A stretch of DNA of 64,000 bases, taken from assembly GCA_038144425.1 (NCBI GenBank), contig JAYQNS010000004.1:186001-250000 (forward strand), read 5' to 3'. The position numbers and the translations under genes are program-made. The notes under the pieces are model-generated. The model searched no databases. It had not been told where the DNA came from and saw only the letters and a program-made list of their open reading frames with translations. Below are positions 46,199 through 56,971 of the stretch, one piece after another. Every line of letters begins with the position of its first letter. Position 1 is the first letter of the stretch. The stretch is from Salivita marina. Lineage in GTDB: Bacteria > Pseudomonadota > Gammaproteobacteria > Pseudomonadales > Azotimanducaceae.

Positions 46199-47614
46199 GT
46201 GTCCGAACGCCCCGAAACCCCGAGCGAAAGGGACGGCGCAGCATCGCTGTGGGCGCGCCTTGCGCTCGTTGCCGGGCCCCTGGCCGGGCTCCTCGGCGCC
46301 TGGGTCATGACCCAAGGGGGCTGGCCGGAGGACGCCAGCTACGCAGTGCTCATCACCCTTTGGGTGGTGGTGTGGTGGGTCTTTGAGCCCATCCCCATCC
46401 CCGTGACCTCGCTTTTGCCTCTAGCCCTGATGCCAGCCTTTGGCGTACTGCCCCAGGCGGAGGTGGCCCGGGCCTACGGCTCGCCCCTCATCCTGCTGCT
46501 CCTCGGGGGCTTCATCCTTTCCACTGCCATGGCCCATTCCGGCGCCCATCGCCGGGTCGCCCTCACCATGGTGCAGGCCTTCGGGGCCCACAGCAGCCGG
46601 CGCCTCGTGCTTGGCTTTATGGCCGCGGCTGCCGTGCTGTCCATGTGGATTTCCAACACCGCCACGACGCTGATGCTTCTGCCCGTGGCCCTGGCCGTGC
46701 TCGAGCGCGCACCCTCCCCGGCCCTGGCCACACCCCTGCTCCTTGGCATCGCCTTTTCTGCCAGCGTCGGCGGCGTGGGGACCCCCATCGGCACGCCGCC
46801 TAACCTCATCTTCATGCAGGTCTACGAGAACACGACGGGCACAGCCCTAAGCTTTCTCGACTGGATGGGCTGGGGTGTCCCCGTGGTGCTGGTGATGATT
46901 CCCGTGCTTTGGCTGTGGCTGACGCGAAAGCTCGGCGCCCTAACCCCCGTGAGTGTCCCAAGCCCGGGCCCCTGGCGACCCGCGGAAGCCCGCGTGCTCG
47001 CGGTTTTTGCCCTCACCGCCCTGGCCTGGATCACGCGCAGCGAACCCTTCGGGGGCTGGAGCGGTCTTCTGGCTATGCCCGGGGCCAGCGACGCCGGAGT
47101 GGCCTTCATCGCTATCGTCGCCCTCTTCCTCATTCCCGACGGCGCCGGCGGCAAGCTTTTGAACTGGAAGGTGGCGGAGCAAATTCCCTGGGGAATGCTG
47201 CTCCTCTTCGCCGGTGGTATCACCATCGCCCGAGGCTTTGAGGCTACGGGCATCAGCGAAGCCCTCGGCGCCCAGCTCTCGGCTCTGGCGTCCTTACCTC
47301 CGGTGATCACCATGGCCGTCATTTGCCTGGTGATCACCTTCCTCACGGAGATGACCAGCAATACGGCCACCACCACCCTCATGATGCCCATCCTAGCGGC
47401 TGCCGCCCTGGGGGCCGGCTTGCCGCCGGAGCTGCTCATGGTCCCCGCGGCCATGAGCGCCAGCTGCGCCTTCATGATGCCCGTAGCCACCGCCCCCAAC
47501 GCGATTATGTTTGGCACCGGGCGCTTCACCACGCGCACCATGGCCTCGGAAGGCGTAGTGCTGAATCTCCTCGGCGCCGTGGTGATCACCACCGTGCTGA
47601 TGCTGGTGCTCTAA
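46199..47614 (+). CDS. DASS/SLC13 family sodium:dicarboxylate (or sulfate) symporter
   Basis: 471 residues from GTG 46199 (GGAGA eight bases upstream). The frame is open back to 46094, overlapping the sbcB start region, but the signal is weak there. Two SNT signatures of the family are present, MWISNTATTLMLLP and TSNTATTTLMMP, together with GGVGTPIGTPPNLI and a terminal ATAPNAIMFGTG. About 11-13 hydrophobic helices in two repeats. Probably imports C4-dicarboxylates or a related anion with sodium. Confidence 0.9.
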   Translation: MSERPETPSERDGAASLWARLALVAGPLAGLLGAWVMTQGGWPEDASYAVLITLWVVVWWVFEPIPIPVTSLLPLALMPAFGVLPQAEVARAYGSPLILLLLGGFILSTAMAHSGAHRRVALTMVQAFGAHSSRRLVLGFMAAAAVLSMWISNTATTLMLLPVALAVLERAPSPALATPLLLGIAFSASVGGVGTPIGTPPNLIFMQVYENTTGTALSFLDWMGWGVPVVLVMIPVLWLWLTRKLGALTPVSVPSPGPWRPAEARVLAVFALTALAWITRSEPFGGWSGLLAMPGASDAGVAFIAIVALFLIPDGAGGKLLNWKVAEQIPWGMLLLFAGGITIARGFEATGISEALGAQLSALASLPPVITMAVICLVITFLTEMTSNTATTTLMMPILAAAALGAGLPPELLMVPAAMSASCAFMMPVATAPNAIMFGTGRFTTRTMASEGVVLNLLGAVVITTVLMLVL

Positions 47615-48672
47615 AGGGGCGCGGCGCAGCTGGCGTCCGCCGGTTCCACCGCTGTTGCCATAAAGGCCTCGCGCTGCCCTGGATCCAGCGCCGCCATGGC
47701 GGCATAGAACGACGGCAAATCTCCGCCTTCCGCCGCCAGCGCTGCCTCAAAGGCGGGCACGGCCTGCTCGTAGGTGCTTGTGGCAAGAAGCCGAGCAAGG
47801 GAGTGGGGCGGGGTAAAGTAGGCCTCAGCGCCCGGGCCCAAGGCGAGGGTCGCGGCCCGCTGCCGCGCCGCCCCCCAGAGCGCCGCCTGCGCCTCCCCCG
47901 TCGGCCCAGGGCCCGGGCCCGCAAAGCGCGCCCCCAGGGCCGCCCTCAGGGCCGATACCACCCCGGCAAAGCAGGCGCGCTGAGCCGATTTCGCGTTCGG
48001 CATGGCTAAACCCTGCGCGGCGACCCAGCGCTGCCGCCCGGCTCGCCCCACGGCGGTGGCGAAGGCCTCGTTAAAGGCCGCCTCCCCCGGGACATAGAGC
48101 ACGGAATGGGCAAGCTCATGAAAGAGCAGCTCGGCCAGGGCCGCGGTGTCATCCCAGGGGAAGGTCGATAGCAGCGGGTCGGGTAGCCACCCTAGGGTGG
48201 AATAGGCCCCGGCGGCGCCCAGGTACACATCGTGCCCCCGCGCGCGCAGGCGAGCTGCCTCGGCCTCGGCCCCCTCCCGAGAGAAGTAGCCCCGGTAGGG
48301 CACGCAGCCGGCAATAGGGAAGCACCAGGTTTTCAGGGCAAAGGTACCCGGGGGGACGGAAAAAACGTTGAAGACCACGGCCTCTCGGTCCAGCGCCAGA
48401 TAACGCCGGTAGCGATGGCCCGCGGGCAGAGCGAGGCTGTCCTCGGCAAAGCGCAGGATCTGTTGGGCCTGCGTTAGGCCCCGCACCACCGATTCCGGCG
48501 TGGTCGCATCGGCTTGCACCTCGGCAACGGAGCGACTCTCTGCCAGCAACGCCCACTGGCCGGACACGGCCTGCCCATAGAAGGAGAAGGGGGTGCAGCC
48601 CGCGAGCCCCGTTACCAGCACCAAAGCCAATGGGAGGGCATGGCAAAGACGGCGACGACGCTTCGCCCTCAC
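47611..48672 (-). CDS. Predicted aminopeptidase lipoprotein (DUF2265/Aminopep family)
   Basis: 353 residues, GTG start. Lipobox LAGC after a hydrophobic signal. KTWCFPIAGCVPYRGYFSREGA is the family signature, and LAELLFHELAHSVLYVPGEAAFNEAFA carries the HExxH-like zinc motif (HELAH) with a downstream Glu. Members (COG4324) are predicted metallo-aminopeptidases of the envelope; activity is not well established. It converges on the DASS gene with a four-base overlap. Confidence 0.86.
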   Translation of the reverse strand: MRAKRRRRLCHALPLALVLVTGLAGCTPFSFYGQAVSGQWALLAESRSVAEVQADATTPESVVRGLTQAQQILRFAEDSLALPAGHRYRRYLALDREAVVFNVFSVPPGTFALKTWCFPIAGCVPYRGYFSREGAEAEAARLRARGHDVYLGAAGAYSTLGWLPDPLLSTFPWDDTAALAELLFHELAHSVLYVPGEAAFNEAFATAVGRAGRQRWVAAQGLAMPNAKSAQRACFAGVVSALRAALGARFAGPGPGPTGEAQAALWGAARQRAATLALGPGAEAYFTPPHSLARLLATSTYEQAVPAFEAALAAEGGDLPSFYAAMAALDPGQREAFMATAVEPADASCAAPL

Positions 48673-48732
48673 CCTTGCCCCCGGGAGGCCAGAGCCGTGT
48701 AATAGCCATTCTTCCTGCGATGGGATGTTGTC

Positions 48733-49623
48733 ATGTTTGCTGCCCTGCGGGGTGTGGTCCTGGCCCTGTTTCTCGCCGTGAATACCATTGCCTGGGCAAG
48801 CCTAACCTTTCTGGCGGCCGCGCTGCGCCTGGCGCTCCCCGCCCGCCTGGGGGGCGACGCCCTGCGCCGGGCCATGAACGGAATCATCGATGGGTGGGTC
48901 AGCGGCAATCGCCGCGTCTTTGGCTGGCTGAACCCCACCCCCATTTCCGTACATGGCTTCGAGGGACTTGGCCGGGACCAGTGGGTCCTCGTGCTCGCCA
49001 ACCATCAAAGCTGGACCGATATTCTCATCTTGCAGAACACCCTGCGGCCCCACCTTCCGCCGCTCAAGTTCTTCACCAAACGCGAGCTGCTCTGGCTGCC
49101 CTTCCTGGGCCAGGCCATGTGGGCCCTCGATTTCCCCTTCATGCACCGCTACTCCCCAGCTTATCTGGAACGCCACCCGGAGAAGCGGGGCAAGGACCTA
49201 GAAACGACGCGCCAAGCCTGCGCCCATTTTCGGCACACCCCCACGGCGGTAATCAACTTTGTGGAAGGCACGCGCTGGACCCCAGAGAAGCACGCCGCCC
49301 AGGCCAGCCCCTACCCCCGGCTTCTGAAACCCAGGGCCGGCGGAATCGGATACGTTCTTAGCGCTTTGGGGGATCAGCTCGATCGCTACGTCGACGTGAC
49401 CCTGCGCTACCACACGGATCGCCCCAACTTCTGGCGCTTTCTCTGCGGCCGCCTAGGGCCGGTCGATGTCATCATCGAACAGGGCCCGCTCCCGGAGGCC
49501 CTGCGCGGCGGGGATTACGGAGAAGATCCGGCCTTTCGCGATGCGGTGAAGGCTTGGCTCCACGAGCGCTGGCGACGCAAGGCGATCCTCTTAGACTACG
49601 CTGCGCAGGAACGAGCGCCGTGA
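48733..49623 (+). CDS. 1-acyl-glycerol-3-phosphate acyltransferase family protein (YihG-like)
   Basis: 296 residues with an N-terminal membrane helix (about 7-32). Acyltransferase motif I is NHQSWTDILIL (HxxxxD), then FTKRELLWLPFLGQAMWALDF, and FVEGTRWTPEK is motif III. This order and size match the YihG/YihI-type PlsC acyltransferases that fine-tune phospholipid acyl chains. Its stop overlaps the GTG of gspA by four bases. Confidence 0.88.
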   Translation: MFAALRGVVLALFLAVNTIAWASLTFLAAALRLALPARLGGDALRRAMNGIIDGWVSGNRRVFGWLNPTPISVHGFEGLGRDQWVLVLANHQSWTDILILQNTLRPHLPPLKFFTKRELLWLPFLGQAMWALDFPFMHRYSPAYLERHPEKRGKDLETTRQACAHFRHTPTAVINFVEGTRWTPEKHAAQASPYPRLLKPRAGGIGYVLSALGDQLDRYVDVTLRYHTDRPNFWRFLCGRLGPVDVIIEQGPLPEALRGGDYGEDPAFRDAVKAWLHERWRRKAILLDYAAQERAP

Positions 49624-51167
49624 AGCCGCTCTACGGCGCCCACTTCGGTCTTCCCGAGGCCCCCTTTTCCCTGGCGCCGGACCCGCGCTTCCTCTATCTG
49701 AGCCCGGGGCACGAAGAGGCCCTGGCCCACCTGCGCTGGGGCCTCGCCCAGGCTGGCGCGTTCGTGGTGCTCACGGGAGAGGTTGGGACGGGAAAGAGCA
49801 CGGTACTGGCTGCCCTCCTAGAAGACCTTCCCGAAAGCGCTGCCGTGGCCTACGTCCTAAACCCCCGAGCCGGCGTGCCTGCGCTCCTGGCCAGCATCGC
49901 CCGGGACTTCGGCTTTACGCGAGGGGACGCATCGGGCGATGCCCCGAACGCTCGCCCAGGGGAAGCGGAAGACCTCATGGAGCGCCTTTATGCGGGCCTC
50001 CTCACGCTGCATGGCGAGGGAAAGGAAGCCCTTCTCCTTATCGACGAGGCCCAGCTTCTAAGCCCCGAGGCCCTCGAGCAGCTCCGCCTTCTCACCAATC
50101 TCGAAACCCGGGAGCGCAAGCTCCTGCAAATCATCCTTGTGGGACAGCCTGAGCTGCGGGGCACGCTAGCTCAGGCCGAGCTGCGCCAGTTGGCCCAGCG
50201 CATCACCGCTCGGTACCACCTTGAGGCGCTGGGGCCCGAGGTACTGAAGGCCATGCTCTGCCATCGCCTTGCCGTGGCAGGCGCCCTCACCCAGCCCTTC
50301 AGCACGGCGGCCTTTCGTGAGCTGCACCGGCAAAGCGGGGGCATCCCCCGCATCGCCAACTTGATCGCCGATCGCGCGCTCCTGGCGGGCTACGGCGCGG
50401 GGCAGGCGGTGGTGGATGGCGCCCAGGTAAAGGTGGCGGCGCGGGAGGTCCGGGGCAAAGACTTCAAGGTCCGCCGCCCCGGACGGGGCGTTGCCCTGGC
50501 CGCGCTGCTCCTGCTCAGCGCCGCGGCGCTCTTGCTAGCGCTTCAGGCTCGAGACGACCGGGAGGACGCGCCGGTATCGATGCTCGAAGCACGGGAAACG
50601 CCCCCTCCAGCCTCCCCAGAGGCGCCCCCTCCGCCGCCCCCGCCGGGCTTCAGCCGAAGGGCTGGGCTGGAACGGCTCCTGGCGCTCTGGCAAAGCCCCG
50701 CCCCCGAAGCGCCTGGCTGGGACTGCCCCGATCTTTCCACCCTCGGCCTTGCCTGCGAGGCCAGCGCCATCCCCCTGTGGCAACTGCTGGCCCAGAATCG
50801 CCCAGCGCTCCTGGGGCTCAAGACACCGGAGCGCTGGGTTCTCCTTACCGCCACGCGCGGCACGGCGCTCGCCCTCGACGCCGGGGAGGGCCCGGCTTGG
50901 ACGGACCGACGGGATCTCGAAGCGCAATGGAACGGCCAGGCCCTTCTGCTCTGGCAAGAGCCTCCCGCGGAGGCCTCGCTGCGAGCCGAGTGGCTCGCCG
51001 AACGCCTCAAAGGCCAGGGCTATGCTGGCCCCCGGGGCCTCCAACGGTTTCAAGCGGATCGCGGCCTTGCCGTGGGGGAGAAGCTCACCGTGGAAACGGT
51101 GCTGGCCTTGAACGAGGGCGTGCCCGGAATTCCCCGCCTGACCAACCCCACGCAGGAGAGCCCCTAG
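49620..51167 (+). CDS. gspA: General secretion ATPase GspA/ExeA
   Basis: 515 residues from GTG 49620. An N-terminal AAA+ ATPase has Walker A GEVGTGKSTV and Walker B LLLIDEAQ, then LVGQPELRGTL and SGGIPRIANLIADRALL. A membrane helix lies at about 285-302. A Pro-rich stretch and a periplasmic region with a peptidoglycan-binding-like end follow. GspA with GspB binds peptidoglycan and helps place the type II secretion secretin. gspB follows with a one-base overlap; the rest of the gsp operon is not in the window, as often seen. Confidence 0.9.
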   Translation: MKPLYGAHFGLPEAPFSLAPDPRFLYLSPGHEEALAHLRWGLAQAGAFVVLTGEVGTGKSTVLAALLEDLPESAAVAYVLNPRAGVPALLASIARDFGFTRGDASGDAPNARPGEAEDLMERLYAGLLTLHGEGKEALLLIDEAQLLSPEALEQLRLLTNLETRERKLLQIILVGQPELRGTLAQAELRQLAQRITARYHLEALGPEVLKAMLCHRLAVAGALTQPFSTAAFRELHRQSGGIPRIANLIADRALLAGYGAGQAVVDGAQVKVAAREVRGKDFKVRRPGRGVALAALLLLSAAALLLALQARDDREDAPVSMLEARETPPPASPEAPPPPPPPGFSRRAGLERLLALWQSPAPEAPGWDCPDLSTLGLACEASAIPLWQLLAQNRPALLGLKTPERWVLLTATRGTALALDAGEGPAWTDRRDLEAQWNGQALLLWQEPPAEASLRAEWLAERLKGQGYAGPRGLQRFQADRGLAVGEKLTVETVLALNEGVPGIPRLTNPTQESP

Positions 51168-51673
51168 TGTCTGCCATCCTCGATGCCCTCAAGCGCCAGG
51201 AGGAGGAGCGCCGCCGGGGCCAGGCCGCCACGGAAAGCGCCGCGGAGCGCCTTCTGGCCCAGCAGCCTAGGGCGCGGCATTCCGCCCTGGGTACGGGCAT
51301 TGCTGTCGCGCTAGGTGTGCTAATGATCGGCGGACTGGCCTTTGCTCTGCTCATGGCGAAAGAAAGCTCGGCACCGCAAAGCGCGCCACGGGTCGTCGCA
51401 CCGGACCTTTCGGCGCCGACGGACGTGGCGCCGAAGGCATCGGCGGGCACCCCCGCACCGGCTCCCGAGCCCTTAGCGATGATCGTCGACGGGTGGCAGG
51501 TCAGCGCCCATATCTACGGGGAACTTAAGGAGGACCGAGCCCTGTGGATTAACGGCCAGCCCTACGGAGAGGGAGATGACATTGATGGCCTCATGTTGGA
51601 GGCCATCACCGTCGACGGTTATCGGGTGCGGCGGGGCGAGGAACGGCTTACCCGCCGCGTCACCCCACCCTAG
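51167..51673 (+). CDS. gspB: General secretion protein GspB
   Basis: 168 residues from GTG 51167 in TAGTG. SAILDALKRQEEERRRGQ is the characteristic cytoplasmic start, followed by one membrane helix (about 40-63), a Pro/Ala linker and a C-terminal T2SS_GspB domain with VSAHIYGELKEDRALWINGQ, GEGDDIDGL and ITVDGYRVRR. Partners GspA in assembling the outer-membrane secretin. Convergent with the coiled-coil gene (four-base overlap). Confidence 0.9.
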   Translation: MSAILDALKRQEEERRRGQAATESAAERLLAQQPRARHSALGTGIAVALGVLMIGGLAFALLMAKESSAPQSAPRVVAPDLSAPTDVAPKASAGTPAPAPEPLAMIVDGWQVSAHIYGELKEDRALWINGQPYGEGDDIDGLMLEAITVDGYRVRRGEERLTRRVTPP

Positions 51674-52446
51674 GGACCGGAAATCGGCGTGAGCGTTTGC
51701 GCCGCCTGCGCGCCCCCTTCCAAGGCCGTGAGGCGATCGGAAAGGGTGGTCAGGCGCCGCACCATGTCGCGGCGGGAGCCATCAATGGCCGTGATCGCCT
51801 CCTCGTTCTCCTTCACCCGCTGCGCGAGGGTGGCCTCCAGGGCCTTCGCCGTTTGCGTGGTGGCATTCAGCTGATCGGTGATACTGCGCTGGCGCGCCAG
51901 CAGCTCATTGCTACGAGTTTTTAGTGCCTTTACGTCGGTGACGAGCTCGGCCTGCGCCGCCAGAGCCCGCTTTAGGTCGCTGGCTTGGGCCGCGACGCTT
52001 TTCACCGTGGAGCCCTGGCTTTCGAGGTCGCTCTTGAGCCGCTTCACCGCAGCCTGGTTTTCCTCAATCCAGGCGCGGTTGCGCTTATTCGTCACATCCC
52101 ACAGCTTGCGAATTTCCGATTCCCAAAAATTGATCTGGCTTTGAGTTTCGTTTTCCGTCTCCGACAGAGCCTGCCCGGTCAGGGATAGCTGATCCTCAAT
52201 GCGCGCCAGCCGAGCCTCGGCCTGAGCGCGGGCGGCCTCCGCCTCCGCAAGGGCCTGCTGCTGGGAAGCCAGAAAATAGCCGCTCGCGGACAAGCCCAGC
52301 ACCAGCACGGCGAGGAGGAGAGAAAAGAACGGCGGAACCCCGCCTCGGGGCGGCTCCGCCCGGCGGCTCGTCGGCCGGCGCGTGGCGATGTCATCTCGTG
52401 CCGGGGCAATGCTCGGGAGTTCTCCGAGCTCATCGCGATCGTTCAT
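51670..52446 (-). CDS. Membrane-anchored coiled-coil protein
   Basis: 258 residues from ATG 52446 (AAGGG upstream). An acidic/basic N-terminal tail of about 40 residues, one membrane helix (FFSLLLAVLVLGLSASGYFLA), then about 190 residues of predicted coiled coil (LAEAEAARAQAEARLARIEDQ; AAVKRLKSDLESQG; repeated Leu/Ala heptads). No enzyme motif. Likely a periplasm-facing scaffold. Position between gspB and groEL does not fix a role. Confidence 0.72.
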   Translation of the reverse strand: MNDRDELGELPSIAPARDDIATRRPTSRRAEPPRGGVPPFFSLLLAVLVLGLSASGYFLASQQQALAEAEAARAQAEARLARIEDQLSLTGQALSETENETQSQINFWESEIRKLWDVTNKRNRAWIEENQAAVKRLKSDLESQGSTVKSVAAQASDLKRALAAQAELVTDVKALKTRSNELLARQRSITDQLNATTQTAKALEATLAQRVKENEEAITAIDGSRRDMVRRLTTLSDRLTALEGGAQAAQTLTPISGP

Positions 52447-52579
52447 GCCACCCTTTCCCTCATTCTGAGACCTGAAGCCGCGGAGGCGCCCATCGCGGCA
52501 CGAAGATTTGGTTATACCGCAGCGCCTCGGCACAGGGAACCAGCTCGGCCCCCGCCTTCACCCTTCGACATCAAAAACC

Positions 52580-52606
52580 AAAAAAAAGCCCCGCCGAAGC
52601 GGGGCT
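52580..52606 (-). terminator. Rho-independent terminator of groESL
   Basis: Minus strand reads AGCCCCGC-TTCG-GCGGGGCT followed by seven or more T: an 8-bp stem with a stable TTCG tetraloop, about 22 bases after the groEL stop. Confidence 0.95.
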
Positions 52607-52627
52607 CTTGGACCACGGGGCTCGGCT

Positions 52628-54265
<1,638 letters not shown>

Positions 54266-54315
54266 GTCTTTCCTCTGTCTAACGCTTGCGTCTGTAGGAA
54301 GGGTGGCTGGCTTGC

Positions 54316-54606
54316 TTAGCCCTCAAGCACCCCGAAGATTTCGCCTTCGGAAAGGATCAAAAGCTCGTCGCCATCGACCTTTACCGTGCTGCCGCCGTAC
54401 TGGCCAAACACCACTTTGTCACCGACTTTTACGTCGAGGGCACGGACTTCGCCGTTGTCGAGAGTCTTACCGGGGCCCACGGCGAGCACTTCGCCCTGGC
54501 TCGGCTTCTCTGCGGCGGAATCCGGCAGAACGATGCCGCCGGCGGTCTTGGCCTCTTCCTCGAGGCGACGAACCACGACGCGATCGTGCAGCGGACGGAT
54601 CTTCAT
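54316..54606 (-). CDS. groS: Co-chaperonin GroES (Hsp10)
   Basis: 96 residues from ATG 54606 (start KIRPLHDRVVVRRLEEE); the frame extends nine codons upstream but lacks homology. Mobile loop ETAKTAGGIVLPDSA-like segment (EEAKTAGGIVLPDSA) and the C-terminal GEIFGVLEG are typical. Caps the GroEL cavity. First gene of the groESL operon. Confidence 0.98.
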   Translation of the reverse strand: MKIRPLHDRVVVRRLEEEAKTAGGIVLPDSAAEKPSQGEVLAVGPGKTLDNGEVRALDVKVGDKVVFGQYGGSTVKVDGDELLILSEGEIFGVLEG

Positions 54607-54674
54607 TGCCTTATATCTCCCTGACCTGATCATAGGGTTTGATGACGCACCTTAGCGGTGCTGGATTAGCAGTC

Positions 54675-54692
54675 TTAGCACGCGAGTGCTAA
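54675..54692. promoter_or_regulatory. CIRCE-like operator of groESL
   Basis: TTAGCACGCGAGTGCTAA: inverted repeat TTAGCAC-N4-GTGCTAA. On the minus strand it begins TTAGCACTC, the exact left half of CIRCE, but the spacer is shorter than the usual N9 between 9-base arms. It lies just downstream of the -10 box. A second exact half, GAGTGCTAA, is at 54737-54745, upstream of the -35 box. HrcA control is suggested; hrcA is not in the window. Confidence 0.6.
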
Positions 54693-54702
54693 AAGCGTCG
54701 CC

Positions 54703-54730
54703 ATGATAGGCCCTCAAAGCTAGCAGTCAA
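54703..54730 (-). promoter_or_regulatory. Sigma70-type promoter of groESL
   Basis: Minus strand TTGACT (54730-54725), 16-base spacer, TATCAT (54708-54703). Flanked on both sides by CIRCE-type half sites. No clear sigma32 promoter was recognised, so housekeeping transcription with repressor control is the simpler reading. Confidence 0.6.
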
Positions 54731-54796
54731 CCCTGAGAGTGCTAAGGCGCGCCTTTCCCCCCGCGCCTTCCTTTATTGGGGACGGCTAAAGCCATT

Positions 54797-55228
54797 TCAA
54801 GGGCGCTCGTCTATTTCCCCTTCGATGATATGAATCGTGCCACTTTGACCGGGGCCTCGGGCCGCGCGCTCCGACCGAAGCTGGACGCGCGCGAGCAGGC
54901 GTTGAAGGAAAAAGCGCCGGGTCAGGGGAAAGAGGCAGGCAAAGCCAAGCGCGTCCGTGACGAAGCCCGGGGTGAGCAGCAGAGCCCCGCCTACGGCGAG
55001 GACCACCCCCTCCAGCATTTCCCGCGCTGGCAGCGCTCCGTGATCCATGCGGCGCATTGCTCGAAGCAGCGTAGCCGCACCCTGCTGACGCAGGAGCGCA
55101 ACCCCAAGGACCGCAGTCAGGAAAACCAGGGCAATGGTGGGAAGGGAACCGATGGCGCTGCCCACTTCAATAAGGACAACCATTTCGATAACGGGGACAA
55201 TGAAGAAAAGCATGGCCAGCAGGGGCAT
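54797..55228 (-). CDS. fxsA: FxsA family cytoplasmic-membrane protein
   Basis: 143 residues from ATG 55228 (GGAG upstream). Hydrophobic helices at about 4-22 (LFFIVPVIEMVVLIEVGSAI) and 25-42, then RQQGAATLLRAMRRMDHGALP and GVVLAVGGALLLTPGFVTDALGF, which are family landmarks. FxsA affects F-exclusion of phage T7 when overexpressed; its housekeeping role is not known. As in many gammaproteobacteria it lies beside groESL. Confidence 0.9.
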   Translation of the reverse strand: MPLLAMLFFIVPVIEMVVLIEVGSAIGSLPTIALVFLTAVLGVALLRQQGAATLLRAMRRMDHGALPAREMLEGVVLAVGGALLLTPGFVTDALGFACLFPLTRRFFLQRLLARVQLRSERAARGPGQSGTIHIIEGEIDERP

Positions 55229-55274
55229 GGTGGACTCCGAGGCGCGCAGCGCCAGAGGGATCGAAGGAGAGACC

Positions 55275-55658
55275 ATGGGGGCCGGCTCAGAAAATCTCAA
55301 GCGCAGACCGGTGAGCAGGGTGGCAGACGACGCGGACAGTTTCGAACTTGACCCAAAGGCGCGCCTCTACCTGTGCCTTGCGGCGGTGGCCGAAGGCACG
55401 GTGATTAGCTATGGCGCGCTTGCGGCTCAGGCGGGGGTGCCGCGGGGGGCACGCTGGGCGGGGCGGGAACTCCGCCAACTGCCCCAGGGCTCCGAGTTGC
55501 CCTGGCACCGGGTGCTACGCAGTGACGGCTTCCTTGGCTTGCCCGGGACCGCAGGAGACCGGCAACGCAAGGCCCTGCTGGCCGAAGGCCACCGCCTGAC
55601 TTCCACGGCTCGGGGCTGGCGCCTCGTGGCGCCTATCGCCTGGAGCCCCTACGCGTGA
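55275..55658 (+). CDS. Alkyltransferase-like (ATL) DNA-repair protein
   Basis: 127 residues from ATG 55275 (AAGGAGA upstream; the longer frame from 55134 runs antisense to fxsA). It is the C-terminal DNA-binding domain of O6-alkylguanine transferase with GTVISYGALAAQAGVPRGARW (helix-turn-helix, Arg finger) and PWHRVL. The acceptor Cys of PCHRV is Trp77, the mark of ATL proteins, which bind O6-alkylguanine and hand it to nucleotide excision repair instead of removing the alkyl group. Overlaps ampG by four bases. Confidence 0.9.
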   Translation: MGAGSENLKRRPVSRVADDADSFELDPKARLYLCLAAVAEGTVISYGALAAQAGVPRGARWAGRELRQLPQGSELPWHRVLRSDGFLGLPGTAGDRQRKALLAEGHRLTSTARGWRLVAPIAWSPYA

Positions 55659-56971
55659 GCCCCTCCTACCGCGAATCCCTGCGTCTTTACCTGAACAGGC
55701 CAGTGCTTCGCGTACTGATGCTGGGCTTCGCCAGCGGCCTTCCCTCCCCCCTACTTTTCTCAAACCTGTCCATCTGGCTCCGGGACGGCGGCGTCAGTCG
55801 CACCGACGTGGGCCTCTTTGCCCTAGTGGCGACGCCCTACGCCCTTAACTTTCTTTGGGCACCGCTGCTCGATCGCGCCCCTTTACCTGGCCTTCGACGC
55901 CTGGGCCAGCGGCGCAGCTGGCTTGTGCTTTGCCAGGGACTCATGGCCCTCGCCCTGTTCCTTATGAGCCAAAGCGGCTTTGACGCCGGGGCCACGCCGG
56001 AAAGCCTCGGCTTGCTCGCGCTCTTGGCCCTACTCCTGGCCACGGCCTCGGCGACGCAGGATGTGGTCATCGATGCCTTTCGCATCGAATCCCTAGGCCC
56101 TGATCGACAGGGAGCCGGGGCCGCAGCGGCCATCTGGGGCTGGCATTTGGGGGGCACGCTCGTGGGCGGAGCCGGGGGCCTCATGCTCGCCGAGGCCCTT
56201 TCCTGGAGCACCGCCTACGGTGTCTTTGCCCTGGTCATGGGAGGCGCCCTGGGACTGACGCTCCTCAGCCCAGAGCCCCCGGCGCCCCCCCGCCCCGAGG
56301 CCAGGGGCCTGGGCGATCAACTTCGCATCGCTTTTTTCTTACCCCTGAAGGCCTTCACCCGACGCGAAGGCTGGGCCCTCATTCTGATCTTTATCTTCGT
56401 CTTTAAGCTGGGAGATGCGCTGCTCGGACGTATGGCCAGCATCTTCTACCGGGAGCTGGGCTTCAGCCTCGGGGAGATCGCCGCCGTAGCGAAGGTCTAC
56501 GGGCTTAGCGCAAACTTCGTTGGCATCGCCGTCGGCGGAGTGCTCGTGGCGCGGCTTGGGCTCTACCGGGCGCTATTCGCAGGGGGCCTGGCCGCCGCAG
56601 CCACCAACCTCGGCTACGCCGCCCTTGCTCACTTGGGTCAGGCCAGCCTGCCCTTCACCATCGCCGTGATTCTCGACAATTTCACCGGTGGCCTGGCCAC
56701 CGTGGCCTTCGTCGCCTATCTCTCAAGCCTCTGCGACCGGGCTTACACCGCGACCCAATATGCGCTGCTGGCGTCCCTAGGAAATCTCGCCCGCATCTGG
56801 TTCTCCGCCAGCGCAGGCGCCCTTGTGGATGGGCTGGGTGGCGCCTGGGACCAGTTTTTCCTTCTCACCACAGTGCTGGCCTGCGCCGGCCTACCGCTGC
56901 TGGTGAGACTCATGCGACGCTATCCCTTGGAGAGTGTGAAGGAGCCCCGAGCCCATGGCAGAACGGATTAA
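55655..56971 (+). CDS. ampG: AmpG-like muropeptide permease (MFS)
   Basis: 438 residues, GTG start overlapping the ATL stop. Twelve hydrophobic helices. LMLGFASGLPSPLLFSNLSIWL at the first helix and TATASATQDVVIDAFRIE-like segment (TASATQDVVIDAFRIE) are hallmarks of AmpG, which imports anhydro-muropeptides for cell-wall recycling. The recycling amidase ampD is 7 kb downstream. Overlaps the adenosyltransferase gene by 17 bases. Confidence 0.92.
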   Translation: MSPSYRESLRLYLNRPVLRVLMLGFASGLPSPLLFSNLSIWLRDGGVSRTDVGLFALVATPYALNFLWAPLLDRAPLPGLRRLGQRRSWLVLCQGLMALALFLMSQSGFDAGATPESLGLLALLALLLATASATQDVVIDAFRIESLGPDRQGAGAAAAIWGWHLGGTLVGGAGGLMLAEALSWSTAYGVFALVMGGALGLTLLSPEPPAPPRPEARGLGDQLRIAFFLPLKAFTRREGWALILIFIFVFKLGDALLGRMASIFYRELGFSLGEIAAVAKVYGLSANFVGIAVGGVLVARLGLYRALFAGGLAAAATNLGYAALAHLGQASLPFTIAVILDNFTGGLATVAFVAYLSSLCDRAYTATQYALLASLGNLARIWFSASAGALVDGLGGAWDQFFLLTTVLACAGLPLLVRLMRRYPLESVKEPRAHGRTD

